Source: Deltaproteobacteria bacterium (GTDB lineage: Bacteria > Myxococcota_A > Polyangia > DRWM01 > JAAZOP01). From it: a stretch of DNA of 64,000 nucleotides. Positions 33,636 through 41,508 of the stretch are shown piece after piece; the first letter of the stretch is position 1, and each line of letters begins with the position of its first letter. The position numbers and the translations under genes were made by a program. The stretch is from assembly GCA_016218815.1 (NCBI GenBank), contig JACRCX010000047.1, forward strand, positions 1-64,000. The letters are read 5' to 3'. The notes beneath the pieces are model-generated. The model searched no databases and was not told the origin of the DNA. It was given only the letters and a program-made list of their open reading frames with translations.

Positions 33636-35876
33636 ATGGGAAGGGGACTCCTGGCGTGGGCCCTCGCGTGGTCGTTGGCGTTGGCAGTGGCGGCGGGATG
33701 CGGGGACGGCGCGGCGACCGATGGTGGGGGATCCGACGTCGACGCCGACCACGAGTCGGCGGGCGAAGACGTCGATGCCGACGCGGACGTTGCACGGGAT
33801 GACGCGGCTGTGGAGGAAGGTACGGTCGAGGCGGAGGATGCGGAATCGGACGGCGATCGGACGGACGACGACGGGACGGACGACGACGGGACGGACGACG
33901 GCGGGACGACGGAAGACGGGGTGGAGGAGGACGGGGGAGACGAAGGCGAGGTTTCGGCGACGTGCGGCGACGGGGTCGCCGAAGGGCCCGAGGTCTGCGA
34001 CGGGGCGGACTTCCGCGGGGACTCGTGTATCGCGCGGGGGTACGAGGCGGGGGATCTGGTCTGCGCGTGGTGCACGATCATCAACGACAGCCCTTGCCGC
34101 ACGTGCGGGGACGGACTGGCGGAGGATCCGGAGGAATGCGACCTGTCCGACCTGCGCCACCGCGACTGCGCTTCGTTCGGCTGGGGCGGCGGCGAACTGG
34201 GATGCACGGGCGGCTGCGCGTTCGACGACGCGGCCTGCGCGCCCACGGTGCCCGTGCTGCGGCGGCCGATGAACGCGGCGTACGTGGGCTCGGTCCTCGT
34301 CCCTGGCTCGATGCGGCCGGAGTTCTCCTGGGAGCCGTCGACAAGCCCCACGGGGGGCGCGGTCACGTACGAGCTCGAGCTGGCGGACGACCGCACCTTC
34401 CCGGCGGGCTCGACGGTCGGCGCGACGACGGCCGCGACGAGCCATCGTCCCGCGACCGATCTGCCGATCTCGACGAGTCCCCCGGTCGGCCGGCGGTACT
34501 GGTGGCGCGTGCGAGCGTGCGCGGGCGCGATCTGCTCGGCGTGGACGGCATCCTGGTACTTCACGGCGGGGGCGAGCGAGCGCGACCTCAACGGCGACGG
34601 CTATGCGGACGTGGTCGTGAGCCTGATGAGCATCGACGCGGCGATGTACAGTCACTCGTCGGTGCGCCTCTACTTCGGCGGGCCGACAGGGCCCGGCGCG
34701 ACTCCCGACCTCGAGCTGGCGACGGGCGTGGCGGGGGACGATTTCGGGACGCACCTGGCGATCGCGGGCGACTTCAACGGCGACTTGTGCGCCGACCTGG
34801 CCGTCACCTCGACGTGGGCGGGCGGCAACGTGCGCGTGTACTTCGGCGCGCCCGTGATCGGACCGGACGACACGGCCGACGGCTTGCTCGACGGCGGTGC
34901 GCTGGGCGGAGGCTGGTTCGGCACGTGGGTCGGGCCCGCGGGGGACGTAAACGCGGACGGGTACGCCGATCTGGTGGTCTCCGCCTCCAGCCGGGCGGGG
35001 TCAGGCGGCTCCGGGGCGTTGTGGGTCTTCTTCGGGGGGGCGGGGGCGACGTTCGACACGACGCCCGACGGCTCGGCGATCGGAGAAGGCACGAGCGACC
35101 GTTACGCGCCGTCGGCCGGAGTGGGCGACGTGAACGGCGACGGCTATGCGGACGTGGGGGCGAGCGCGCTGTGGTTCGCGCCTCCGTCCGGCGAGTTGGC
35201 GGGCAAGGTGTACCTGTACCACGGCGGCCCGGGCGCGACGTTCGACGGCACGGCGGACGAGTCGCTCGTCGGGTTCGCCGGCACATGGAGCTACTTCGGC
35301 AACGATCTGGCAGGCGCGGGCGACGTCGACGACGACGGGTTCGGAGATCTCGTGATCGGCGCGTGGAACGACTCGAGCGGCGGTTTCGACACGGGCTCGG
35401 TCTTCCTTTTCCGGGGCGGGACCGGGACGGTGCTGGACGCATCGCCCGACGCGACGTTCCACGGGGCGTTGCAGGACAACCTGGGCTCGCGGCTGGCGGC
35501 GGGAGACGTGAACGGCGACGGGCGTCCGGACCTGCTCGCGGCGGGCAACCAGGATGCGCTGGCGCCGGCGGACCGGTACGCGGGCGTGCTCGTCGCATTC
35601 CTGGGCGGCGGGTGGCCGTTCGACACGTCGGCCGACGCGACGCGGCGCGGGACGGCGGGCGGGGAGCGTTTCGCGGACACGCTGGCCTGGGCGGGCGACG
35701 TGGACGGCGACGGGTTCGGCGACGTGATCGCGGGAGCGCCCGGCGACGCGACGGGCGGGGAGTTCGCCGGCGCGGCGTACCTGTTCCTGGGCTCCGCGGC
35801 GTCGACGTTCGATCTCGTGCCGGACTGGACGGTCCTGGGTTCGGCGCGGGATCAGCTGGGACAGAGCGTGTACTAG
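33636..35876 (+). CDS. FG-GAP repeat lipoprotein with Cys-rich myxobacterial modules
   Basis: 746 residues, lipid Cys at 22 (AAGC), GGGGAGGAGG before the ATG. A long acidic linker includes DDDGT repeats encoded by 15-base DNA repeats (33860-33915). Then two Cys modules (CGDGVAEGPEVCDG; CGDGLAEDPEECDL), a fibronectin-like domain (FSWEPSTS, YWWRVRACAGAICSAW), and about seven FG-GAP units (DLNGDGYADVVVS, DVNGDGYADVGAS, DVDGDGFGDVIAG) that fold as an integrin-type propeller with calcium loops. Likely a surface adhesin or scaffold. Confidence 0.9.
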   Translation: MGRGLLAWALAWSLALAVAAGCGDGAATDGGGSDVDADHESAGEDVDADADVARDDAAVEEGTVEAEDAESDGDRTDDDGTDDDGTDDGGTTEDGVEEDGGDEGEVSATCGDGVAEGPEVCDGADFRGDSCIARGYEAGDLVCAWCTIINDSPCRTCGDGLAEDPEECDLSDLRHRDCASFGWGGGELGCTGGCAFDDAACAPTVPVLRRPMNAAYVGSVLVPGSMRPEFSWEPSTSPTGGAVTYELELADDRTFPAGSTVGATTAATSHRPATDLPISTSPPVGRRYWWRVRACAGAICSAWTASWYFTAGASERDLNGDGYADVVVSLMSIDAAMYSHSSVRLYFGGPTGPGATPDLELATGVAGDDFGTHLAIAGDFNGDLCADLAVTSTWAGGNVRVYFGAPVIGPDDTADGLLDGGALGGGWFGTWVGPAGDVNADGYADLVVSASSRAGSGGSGALWVFFGGAGATFDTTPDGSAIGEGTSDRYAPSAGVGDVNGDGYADVGASALWFAPPSGELAGKVYLYHGGPGATFDGTADESLVGFAGTWSYFGNDLAGAGDVDDDGFGDLVIGAWNDSSGGFDTGSVFLFRGGTGTVLDASPDATFHGALQDNLGSRLAAGDVNGDGRPDLLAAGNQDALAPADRYAGVLVAFLGGGWPFDTSADATRRGTAGGERFADTLAWAGDVDGDGFGDVIAGAPGDATGGEFAGAAYLFLGSAASTFDLVPDWTVLGSARDQLGQSVY

Positions 35877-35996
35877 GCGAGGCCGGCGGCTGGGACCGGC
35901 GAGTCAGGGTGCAGGGGGTCGTGGCGGCCGTTCCTTCTCCGGGAATGGGGCGTGGGAGAGGTGGGGAGGCCGGCTGGAGAGGTGGCGAGGTGCGGC

Positions 35997-37421
35997 TCAA
36001 TCGGGACAGCGCCACTCCACGGGGCATGGGACGTCGGCCGGGGCGGCCGATCCGGGCACCGGGGCCAGCGTCGAGTCCTCGAAGGCGAAGCCCGGGTCGT
36101 CGATCGCGACGTCGGCGTCGGTGGGCTCGACGGACGTCTCGTAGATCAGCGGGCACGAGCCGTTGAATCGTCCGTTCGGCGCCAGCTTGACCAGCCACGA
36201 CGGGATCTCCGCCGACAACGCCAGGATGGACCCGTCGCGGCCGCGACGTACGACCGACGCGATCTCAAGGTAGCCGCCGTCCAACCCGGTCTGCCAAACG
36301 ATGCGACCTTCCGAGGAGAGCGCCACCAGCCACATGTCCGGGGCGACGAAGGGGGGAGGAGACTGCCGGCCGGCGCCGAGGATCGCCTCGCCGCCATCAC
36401 CGGCCATCACATCGAACGACCACGAGGCGTCGAGCATCTTCCGCCATCGGGGATTGCCGTCGCGATCGAGCCTGACGACGAAGACGTCACGGTAGCTGGC
36501 ACCGGCCATCGCGACCACGTCGCCATCGGTCGTCTCGGTCATCGCCGTCCGCAGTCCCATTTCGCCGAATTCGCCCGTCGCCCGCCGCTGCCAGCGGATC
36601 GTGCCGCGCGGGTCGAGCCGCGCCAGCCAGACCGAGGCCGACGTCGATGTCCGCTCGGCCGCGGCGACGAGGATGTCCCGGTCGGCGGCGACGGACAACG
36701 ACTGGACCGCGCCGATGCCGGAGGGAAGCCGGCGCTGCCAGGCGACGTTCAGGTCGGCGTCGATCCGCGCGACCCACGGATCCCTGGGACGGGTCCCGCG
36801 CCCGATGGAGCCGCCGATGACGTAGCCGCCGTCCGGCAGCGGCGCTACGGCCCAAGCGCCTTCATCGTCGGCTCCGTCCAGCAGGACGTCGGCGGTGATC
36901 GCACCGGCGCCATCGAGTCGGGCGATCCAGACGGAGCTGCCGCGCGGGCCGGAGTACTCGATGGCGGCGAACACCATGCCGTTGTCCGGGCCCGGCGCGA
37001 CCGCCTGGACCCATTCGTCGCCGGGTCCCCCGACGAATTCGGCCCACAGCGGGTTCTGGTGGGGGTCGAGCCGGGCCGCCCACGCGTCACTCCCGCCCAA
37101 GCCGTCCTCCGACATGGACGCGTAGCCGACCAGTCCGAATCCCCCATCGGGCAGCTCCAGGAAGTCGGTCGCGTAGCCGCGCGGCGCGTACACCACGAGG
37201 GTCGTCGCCCAGGTCTCGACCGCCGCGGCGTCGACGGCGTCCGGCGACTCGGCGGGGGCGTCGCCGTCCGGTTCGGCGTCCAGGGCGCCGTCCGCGCTCG
37301 CGTCGGCCGCGTCGAGCGACGCGTCGCGCTCGGGTGCGGTCGAAGACCAGCAGGCGGCGGCGAGGCACGCGACGATCGGCGCCGCGACGAACGCCCGCGA
37401 GCGGAGACCTGCACGAACCAC
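35997..37421 (-). CDS. Propeller-type lipoprotein
   Basis: 474 residues from GTG 37421. Lipid Cys near 24 (LAAAC), Asp/Ala linker, then blades with repeated WAARLDPHQNPLWAEF, WVARIDADLNVAWQRRL, WLARLDPRGTIRWQRR and VRLDRDGNPRWRKM motifs, like PQQ/Kelch-style propellers in myxobacterial lipoproteins. No catalytic motif. The start has no ribosome site but a TACACT hexamer 6 bases upstream. Confidence 0.8.
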   Translation of the reverse strand: MVRAGLRSRAFVAAPIVACLAAACWSSTAPERDASLDAADASADGALDAEPDGDAPAESPDAVDAAAVETWATTLVVYAPRGYATDFLELPDGGFGLVGYASMSEDGLGGSDAWAARLDPHQNPLWAEFVGGPGDEWVQAVAPGPDNGMVFAAIEYSGPRGSSVWIARLDGAGAITADVLLDGADDEGAWAVAPLPDGGYVIGGSIGRGTRPRDPWVARIDADLNVAWQRRLPSGIGAVQSLSVAADRDILVAAAERTSTSASVWLARLDPRGTIRWQRRATGEFGEMGLRTAMTETTDGDVVAMAGASYRDVFVVRLDRDGNPRWRKMLDASWSFDVMAGDGGEAILGAGRQSPPPFVAPDMWLVALSSEGRIVWQTGLDGGYLEIASVVRRGRDGSILALSAEIPSWLVKLAPNGRFNGSCPLIYETSVEPTDADVAIDDPGFAFEDSTLAPVPGSAAPADVPCPVEWRCPD

Positions 37422-37427
37422 GGACCG

Positions 37428-37433
37428 AGTGTA
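37428..37433 (-). promoter_or_regulatory. Candidate -10 box next to a GTG start
   Basis: TACACT on the minus strand ends 6 bases before GTG 37421; no good -35 was seen. Confidence 0.3.
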
Positions 37434-37586
37434 GCACGGGTTGTCGTCGGAAGTCGTCCGGCGTACCGTCGGTTCGACGGGCTCCAGTGGCCGCGGCCGG
37501 GCCGGACCGGGCCGCGTCGTACGCGGCAGGAGCGGAGAGGCGCAGGCCGGGCCGGGCTCGTGTCCGGACGCTCACGAGGAGGGGAC

Positions 37587-38696
37587 ATGACGGGCGAGAA
37601 ATCGTCGTTGCCGCTCTACCGGAAGACGCTCGAGTGGCTGCTGGAGCCGGGGAACCCGTCGGTGCGGTGCCTCGCGCTGACGGCGCTGCTGGGTCGGTCG
37701 GTCGGCGACGCGGAAGTCCGCGAGGCTCGCGGTGCCATCATGAAGACCGGGGTGGTGCCGGCGCTCCTGGCGCGACAGGAGCCCGGAGGCCATTGGGGAA
37801 AGCCGGACGCCTTCTACACGGGCAAGTACCGGAGCACCGTCTGGACGCTTCTTGTGCTGGCCGAGCATCTGGCCGACGGCAGCGACTCGCGGGTGCGCCG
37901 CGCCTGCGAGTTCCTGCTGGCCCACAGCCGCGATCCGCAGAGCGGCGGGTTCTCCTATCAGCGCGCCAAACGCGCGGGGGGCGGGCTGCCCAGCGGCGTG
38001 ATCCCGTGCCTCACGGGGAACGTGGTGTGGAGCCTGCTGCGCCTGGGGTACCTCGGCGACGAGCGGGTGGAGCAGGGCGTCGAGTGGCTCACGCGGTTCC
38101 TGCGGTTCGACGACGGCGAGTCGGCCCCGCCGGCCGACTTCCCCTACAACCGCTGGGAGATGTGCTACGGCCGGCACTCGTGCTTCATGGGCGTGGTGAA
38201 GGGGCTGAAGGCATTGGCCGAGATCCCGGCGAAACGGCGCTCGCCCGCGGTACGGCGCACGATCGCCGCGGCGGTCGAGTTCCTGCTGCGCCATCGCGTC
38301 TACAGGCGCAGCCACGACCTGACGAAGGTGGCGAAGCCGGGTTGGACGCGCTTCGGGTTTCCGCGGATGTACCAGACGGACGTGCTGGAGATCGCGCTCC
38401 TCTTGCTCGGCCTGGGCTGCCGCGACGAGCGCCTGCGGGACGCCATCGAGCTGGTGAGCTCGCGCCGGCGTCCGGACGGGCGCTGGCTGCTACAGGACAC
38501 GTTCAACGGGAAGTTCGCGGTGGACGTCGAGCGGAAGGGCCTGCCGAGCAAGTGGGTCACGTTGAATGCGCTGCGCGTGCTGAGGATGGGGGGCCACGAC
38601 CACGACGACGACCACGATGCGGCGGTACCGGACTCGATGGGCGAAGTTCAGCGGGGGACGCCGAAGAAGCAGGTCCCGCAGCCGAGGACGGGGTAG
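37587..38696 (+). CDS. Prenyltransferase/terpenoid cyclase-like alpha-alpha toroid protein
   Basis: 369 residues, no signal peptide, GAGGAGGGG before the ATG. Helical repeats carry QEPGGHWGKPDAFYTGKY, DPQSGGFSYQRA and RRPDGRWLLQDTFNG, echoing the QW-type loops of squalene/oxidosqualene cyclases and prenyltransferase beta subunits. The DxDD acid motif of class II cyclases was not seen, so it is probably not a terpene cyclase. The C-terminus has a His/Asp cluster (GGHDHDDDHD). The last 49 bases overlap the convergent methyltransferase gene. Confidence 0.75.
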   Translation: MTGEKSSLPLYRKTLEWLLEPGNPSVRCLALTALLGRSVGDAEVREARGAIMKTGVVPALLARQEPGGHWGKPDAFYTGKYRSTVWTLLVLAEHLADGSDSRVRRACEFLLAHSRDPQSGGFSYQRAKRAGGGLPSGVIPCLTGNVVWSLLRLGYLGDERVEQGVEWLTRFLRFDDGESAPPADFPYNRWEMCYGRHSCFMGVVKGLKALAEIPAKRRSPAVRRTIAAAVEFLLRHRVYRRSHDLTKVAKPGWTRFGFPRMYQTDVLEIALLLLGLGCRDERLRDAIELVSSRRRPDGRWLLQDTFNGKFAVDVERKGLPSKWVTLNALRVLRMGGHDHDDDHDAAVPDSMGEVQRGTPKKQVPQPRTG

Positions 38697-39433
38697 GAGT
38701 AGCTGCGGAACTCCCAGCGGAAGCGCCCGCCGAAGGGGTCGACCATCGCGCGCAGCTCCGCCTCGGTATGGATCCGCAAGGTACTGGCGAAGCCGTCCCA
38801 GCCGCAGGCGAGGAGCGCGACGGGGGTGGCCCAGGTGACGAGCGCCTTGGCGGCGCGGCGTCGGTGAGCGAGGAGGGGATTCACGGCGAGGGCGACGAGG
38901 CCCGCGGGGGCCATGGGGAGGAACTCGAGGGGGTTCCGCGAGAACGCCTCGGAGACGAAGATCCCGGATGAGCCCTCGACGGCGTCGGCGAGGATGTCGC
39001 GGACGAGCGGCGGGGGAAAATGATGCAGGGCGTTGATCACGACGCGGGCGCGTCCGCGAGCCAGGCGGACAGGAATGCACGTCGCGTCCACCGGGGTCGG
39101 TTCGAAGGAGACCGACCCCGGGTGGGCGGCGGCCGCCTTCTCCCAGTCCTCCGGGTGCGGGAAGCGATCGGTCAGGAGGAAGCGCGGGGGGAGGATGCCG
39201 GCGCGCTGCAATTCGTCGATGAGGATGCCGGCGGGGGCGCCGGTGCCGGAACAGAGGTCCAGTACTTCGTCGGCGCCGGAGGCAGCGAGGAACTCACGGA
39301 AAGGCCCGACGAGGCCGCGAAGGACGCGGCCCCAGCGCAAGGCACGGCCGAGCGCCTCGACGATGGTCTCGCGAAGCGCGGGGGGCGTCGCTTCGAGGTC
39401 GTTGAATTCGAAGAGCTGGAGCCGGCGCAGCAT
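38648..39433 (-). CDS. Class I SAM-dependent methyltransferase-like protein
   Basis: 261 residues. Motif I is VLDLCSGTGAP near 61, followed by LLTDRFPHPEDW, DATCIPV, INALHHFPPPLVRDIL, and a C-terminal half with two hydrophobic segments (GLVALAVNPLLAH, LVTWATPVALLACGWDG). The substrate is unknown; membrane association is possible. Its 3' end overlaps the toroid gene. Confidence 0.75.
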   Translation of the reverse strand: MLRRLQLFEFNDLEATPPALRETIVEALGRALRWGRVLRGLVGPFREFLAASGADEVLDLCSGTGAPAGILIDELQRAGILPPRFLLTDRFPHPEDWEKAAAAHPGSVSFEPTPVDATCIPVRLARGRARVVINALHHFPPPLVRDILADAVEGSSGIFVSEAFSRNPLEFLPMAPAGLVALAVNPLLAHRRRAAKALVTWATPVALLACGWDGFASTLRIHTEAELRAMVDPFGGRFRWEFRSYSYPVLGCGTCFFGVPR

Positions 39434-39491
39434 GGCCGGGGCAGATCAGCACGCGCGGCGGCGGCCGCGCAAGGACGAAGGGCCGCTCGGC

Positions 39492-40394
39492 TCAGGCGAG
39501 GCTTTGCGCGTAGCGGGCGGCCTCGATTCCCGCAACGCAGCCCTGGCCGATGGCGCGGGCGACCTGCCACGGGCGGCCCGTGACGTCGCCGGCGGCGAAC
39601 ATGCCGGGCACGTTGGTGGCCTGCTTCCCGTCGGTGGCGACGAAGCCGACGGCGTCGGGATCCAGGCGCAGGCCGAGGGGCAGGCTCAGCTCGAGCGCGC
39701 CGCGGCCGGCGGGCTCGATGAACACGCCTTCGACGGGGATGCGCCGGCCGCGTTTCGTGGCCACGGCTTCCACCCCGTCCCCGCCCATGATGGTCGCCAA
39801 CTCGTCGGGCACGTGACGGATCACGCCACTGGCGTCGAGGCGCGCCTGGAGCGACTCGGTCACGTCGACCTTCTGCGCGATGAGGTGCACTTCGGTCGCG
39901 ACCGCGGCGAGCGTCAAGGCGCCTTCGATCGCGGCGGAGCCGCCGCCGACGACGGCGACGGGCTTGCCCTGGAAGAACGGGGCGTCGCAGTCGACGCAGT
40001 AGCTGACGCCGCGGCCGAGGAACTCGGTCTCCCCGGTGACTCCGGATTCCGGCTCGGCGGCGCCGGTAGCCAGGACGATCGACTTGGTCCGCATCGCCAG
40101 GCCGGACTCGGTTTCGATGGTGAAGCGCGCGTCCGTGCGATCGAGCCGCACGGCATCCTCCTCGAGAAACACGGCACCGGCCTGCTCCGCCTGCTGGCGC
40201 CCGATCATCATCAGGTCCGAGCCGGCTGCATCCTGCACGCCGTACAGGTTGTCGATATGCTCCCGGTAGGCATTGGAGCGGCCGGCGCGCCCCAGGATCA
40301 GGACGCGCAGCCGCCGTCGCGAAGCGTGGATGGCCGCCTGCAGGCCGGCGGGGCCGCTGCCGACGACGACGACGTCGTACTCCGTAACCGCCAT
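39492..40394 (-). CDS. Thioredoxin reductase-like FAD/NAD(P) oxidoreductase
   Basis: 300 residues. FAD site VVVVGSGPAGLQAAIHASRR near 8, NAD(P) site PVAVVGGGSAAIEGAL, redox motif SYCVDCDAPFF, and GMFAAGDVTGRPWQVARAIGQG at the C-terminal FAD motif. The CVDC pair keeps the disulfide spacing of TrxB (CATC). It could reduce thioredoxin or another redox protein. GGAGGTG stands before the ATG at 40394. No thioredoxin gene is adjacent. Confidence 0.88.
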   Translation of the reverse strand: MAVTEYDVVVVGSGPAGLQAAIHASRRRLRVLILGRAGRSNAYREHIDNLYGVQDAAGSDLMMIGRQQAEQAGAVFLEEDAVRLDRTDARFTIETESGLAMRTKSIVLATGAAEPESGVTGETEFLGRGVSYCVDCDAPFFQGKPVAVVGGGSAAIEGALTLAAVATEVHLIAQKVDVTESLQARLDASGVIRHVPDELATIMGGDGVEAVATKRGRRIPVEGVFIEPAGRGALELSLPLGLRLDPDAVGFVATDGKQATNVPGMFAAGDVTGRPWQVARAIGQGCVAGIEAARYAQSLA

Positions 40395-40479
40395 TTCGGC
40401 ACCTCCAGTTCCCGGCGACGATTCCGCGCCGCCGTGCAGGGAATCTAAGCCCGACGCGCGCGGTATCAACCGCCGCGGG

Positions 40480-41298
40480 CTACCAGGTGGCGCCGTTGAT
40501 CGTGACGCGCAGGCGGACCAGGGCCAGCGTGCCGCTGGTCGGCGACACGCGCACGGCCTGGACGCCCTCGCCCGGCAGGAGGCAGGTGCCGAAGCCCAGC
40601 TCGACGACGTGCACGGTCCAGTCCTGCGACATCTCGCCGGAGACCCCGCGGCCGCTGAGCGGGTTGGTGACGTCGAACCAGACGTGGGACGAGGTGGAGC
40701 GGCTGCGACCTTCGAGGCGCACGGTGGCGGAGTCGTAGCCGGTCAGCTCCTCGAGGCCGATCATGACCTGCAGCTCGTCCCCGGATTCGATCTCGAGGGC
40801 GCGGCCGATCGGATCATCGACGACGGCCATGTTGTCCCAGCGATCCCACGCCTCGGGATAGCTCGCGCCCTCGGTCGCCCACTGGGCGGCGCCGAAGGCC
40901 GGCGTCGCGGAGAACGACCAGGCGGGCGAGGACGGCGATGAGGCGGCGCTGTAGTCGATCTCGAGCCAGATCGCGCCGTCACCGGCGTCGTCGGCGCCCG
41001 CGTCCTCGACGGCATCCGAGTCCGCGCCGGCATCCGCATCGCCATCGGCACCGGCATCTCCGTCGCTGTCCGCGTCCGCGGCCGCGTCCGTGTCGGCGTC
41101 CGCGTCGCCATCGGCGCCCGCATCGGCATCGCCGCCGACCTCCGCGTCGGGCGCGCCGTCGACTCCTGCCTCCGCATCCGGAACCGCGTCGGCGCCGCCG
41201 TCATCCCTGCGCACGTCGCGCACGACACCATCCGACGTGTCCTCGGCCACCGCGCAGGACGTCAAGAGAAGCAACGCGAGCGGAAGCGAGCGGCGCAT
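40480..41298 (-). CDS. Lipoprotein with Asp/Ala linker
   Basis: 272 residues. Lipid Cys at 15 (LLTSC), then about 90 residues of Asp, Ala and Gly repeats, then a beta domain (WLEIDYSAAS, DSATVRLEGRSRS, WTVHVVELGFGTCLL) that may be a jelly-roll carbohydrate-binding fold. It is divergent from the radical SAM gene. Function unknown. Confidence 0.75.
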   Translation of the reverse strand: MRRSLPLALLLLTSCAVAEDTSDGVVRDVRRDDGGADAVPDAEAGVDGAPDAEVGGDADAGADGDADADTDAAADADSDGDAGADGDADAGADSDAVEDAGADDAGDGAIWLEIDYSAASSPSSPAWSFSATPAFGAAQWATEGASYPEAWDRWDNMAVVDDPIGRALEIESGDELQVMIGLEELTGYDSATVRLEGRSRSTSSHVWFDVTNPLSGRGVSGEMSQDWTVHVVELGFGTCLLPGEGVQAVRVSPTSGTLALVRLRVTINGATW

Positions 41299-41360
41299 GC
41301 GGTCGAAACCTACCACCTGCGCGGCGCGCGGGCCATGGTCCGCAAAGGAACCGTAGGACG

Positions 41361-41455
41361 TTCGCCCGTTGTCCTCCCTCCCTTCTGCCAGCCCCCAGCC
41401 CCCGACCCCAGCCCCATCTTGCCCCCTTCCCCCTCCCCCCCGGCCCCCCCTTCGA
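41361..41455. other. Polypyrimidine C-rich tract upstream of the radical SAM gene
   Basis: The plus strand is almost pure C/T with many C4-C7 runs (GCCCCCAGCCCCCGACCCCA and onward), so the minus strand could form G-quadruplexes. It is related to the G-rich part of the insertion at 2882-2925. It sits between two divergent starts. Confidence 0.55.
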
Positions 41456-41508
41456 TTGCGCGCCACCGCCCTGCGTGTCATCCTCCTTGCGTTCGAAGGA
41501 GGTGCCTC

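Noticed and set aside
37587..38696. Terpene (squalene-hopene) cyclase
   Set aside because: Toroid repeats are present, but the DxDD catalytic motif and the usual double length are missing.
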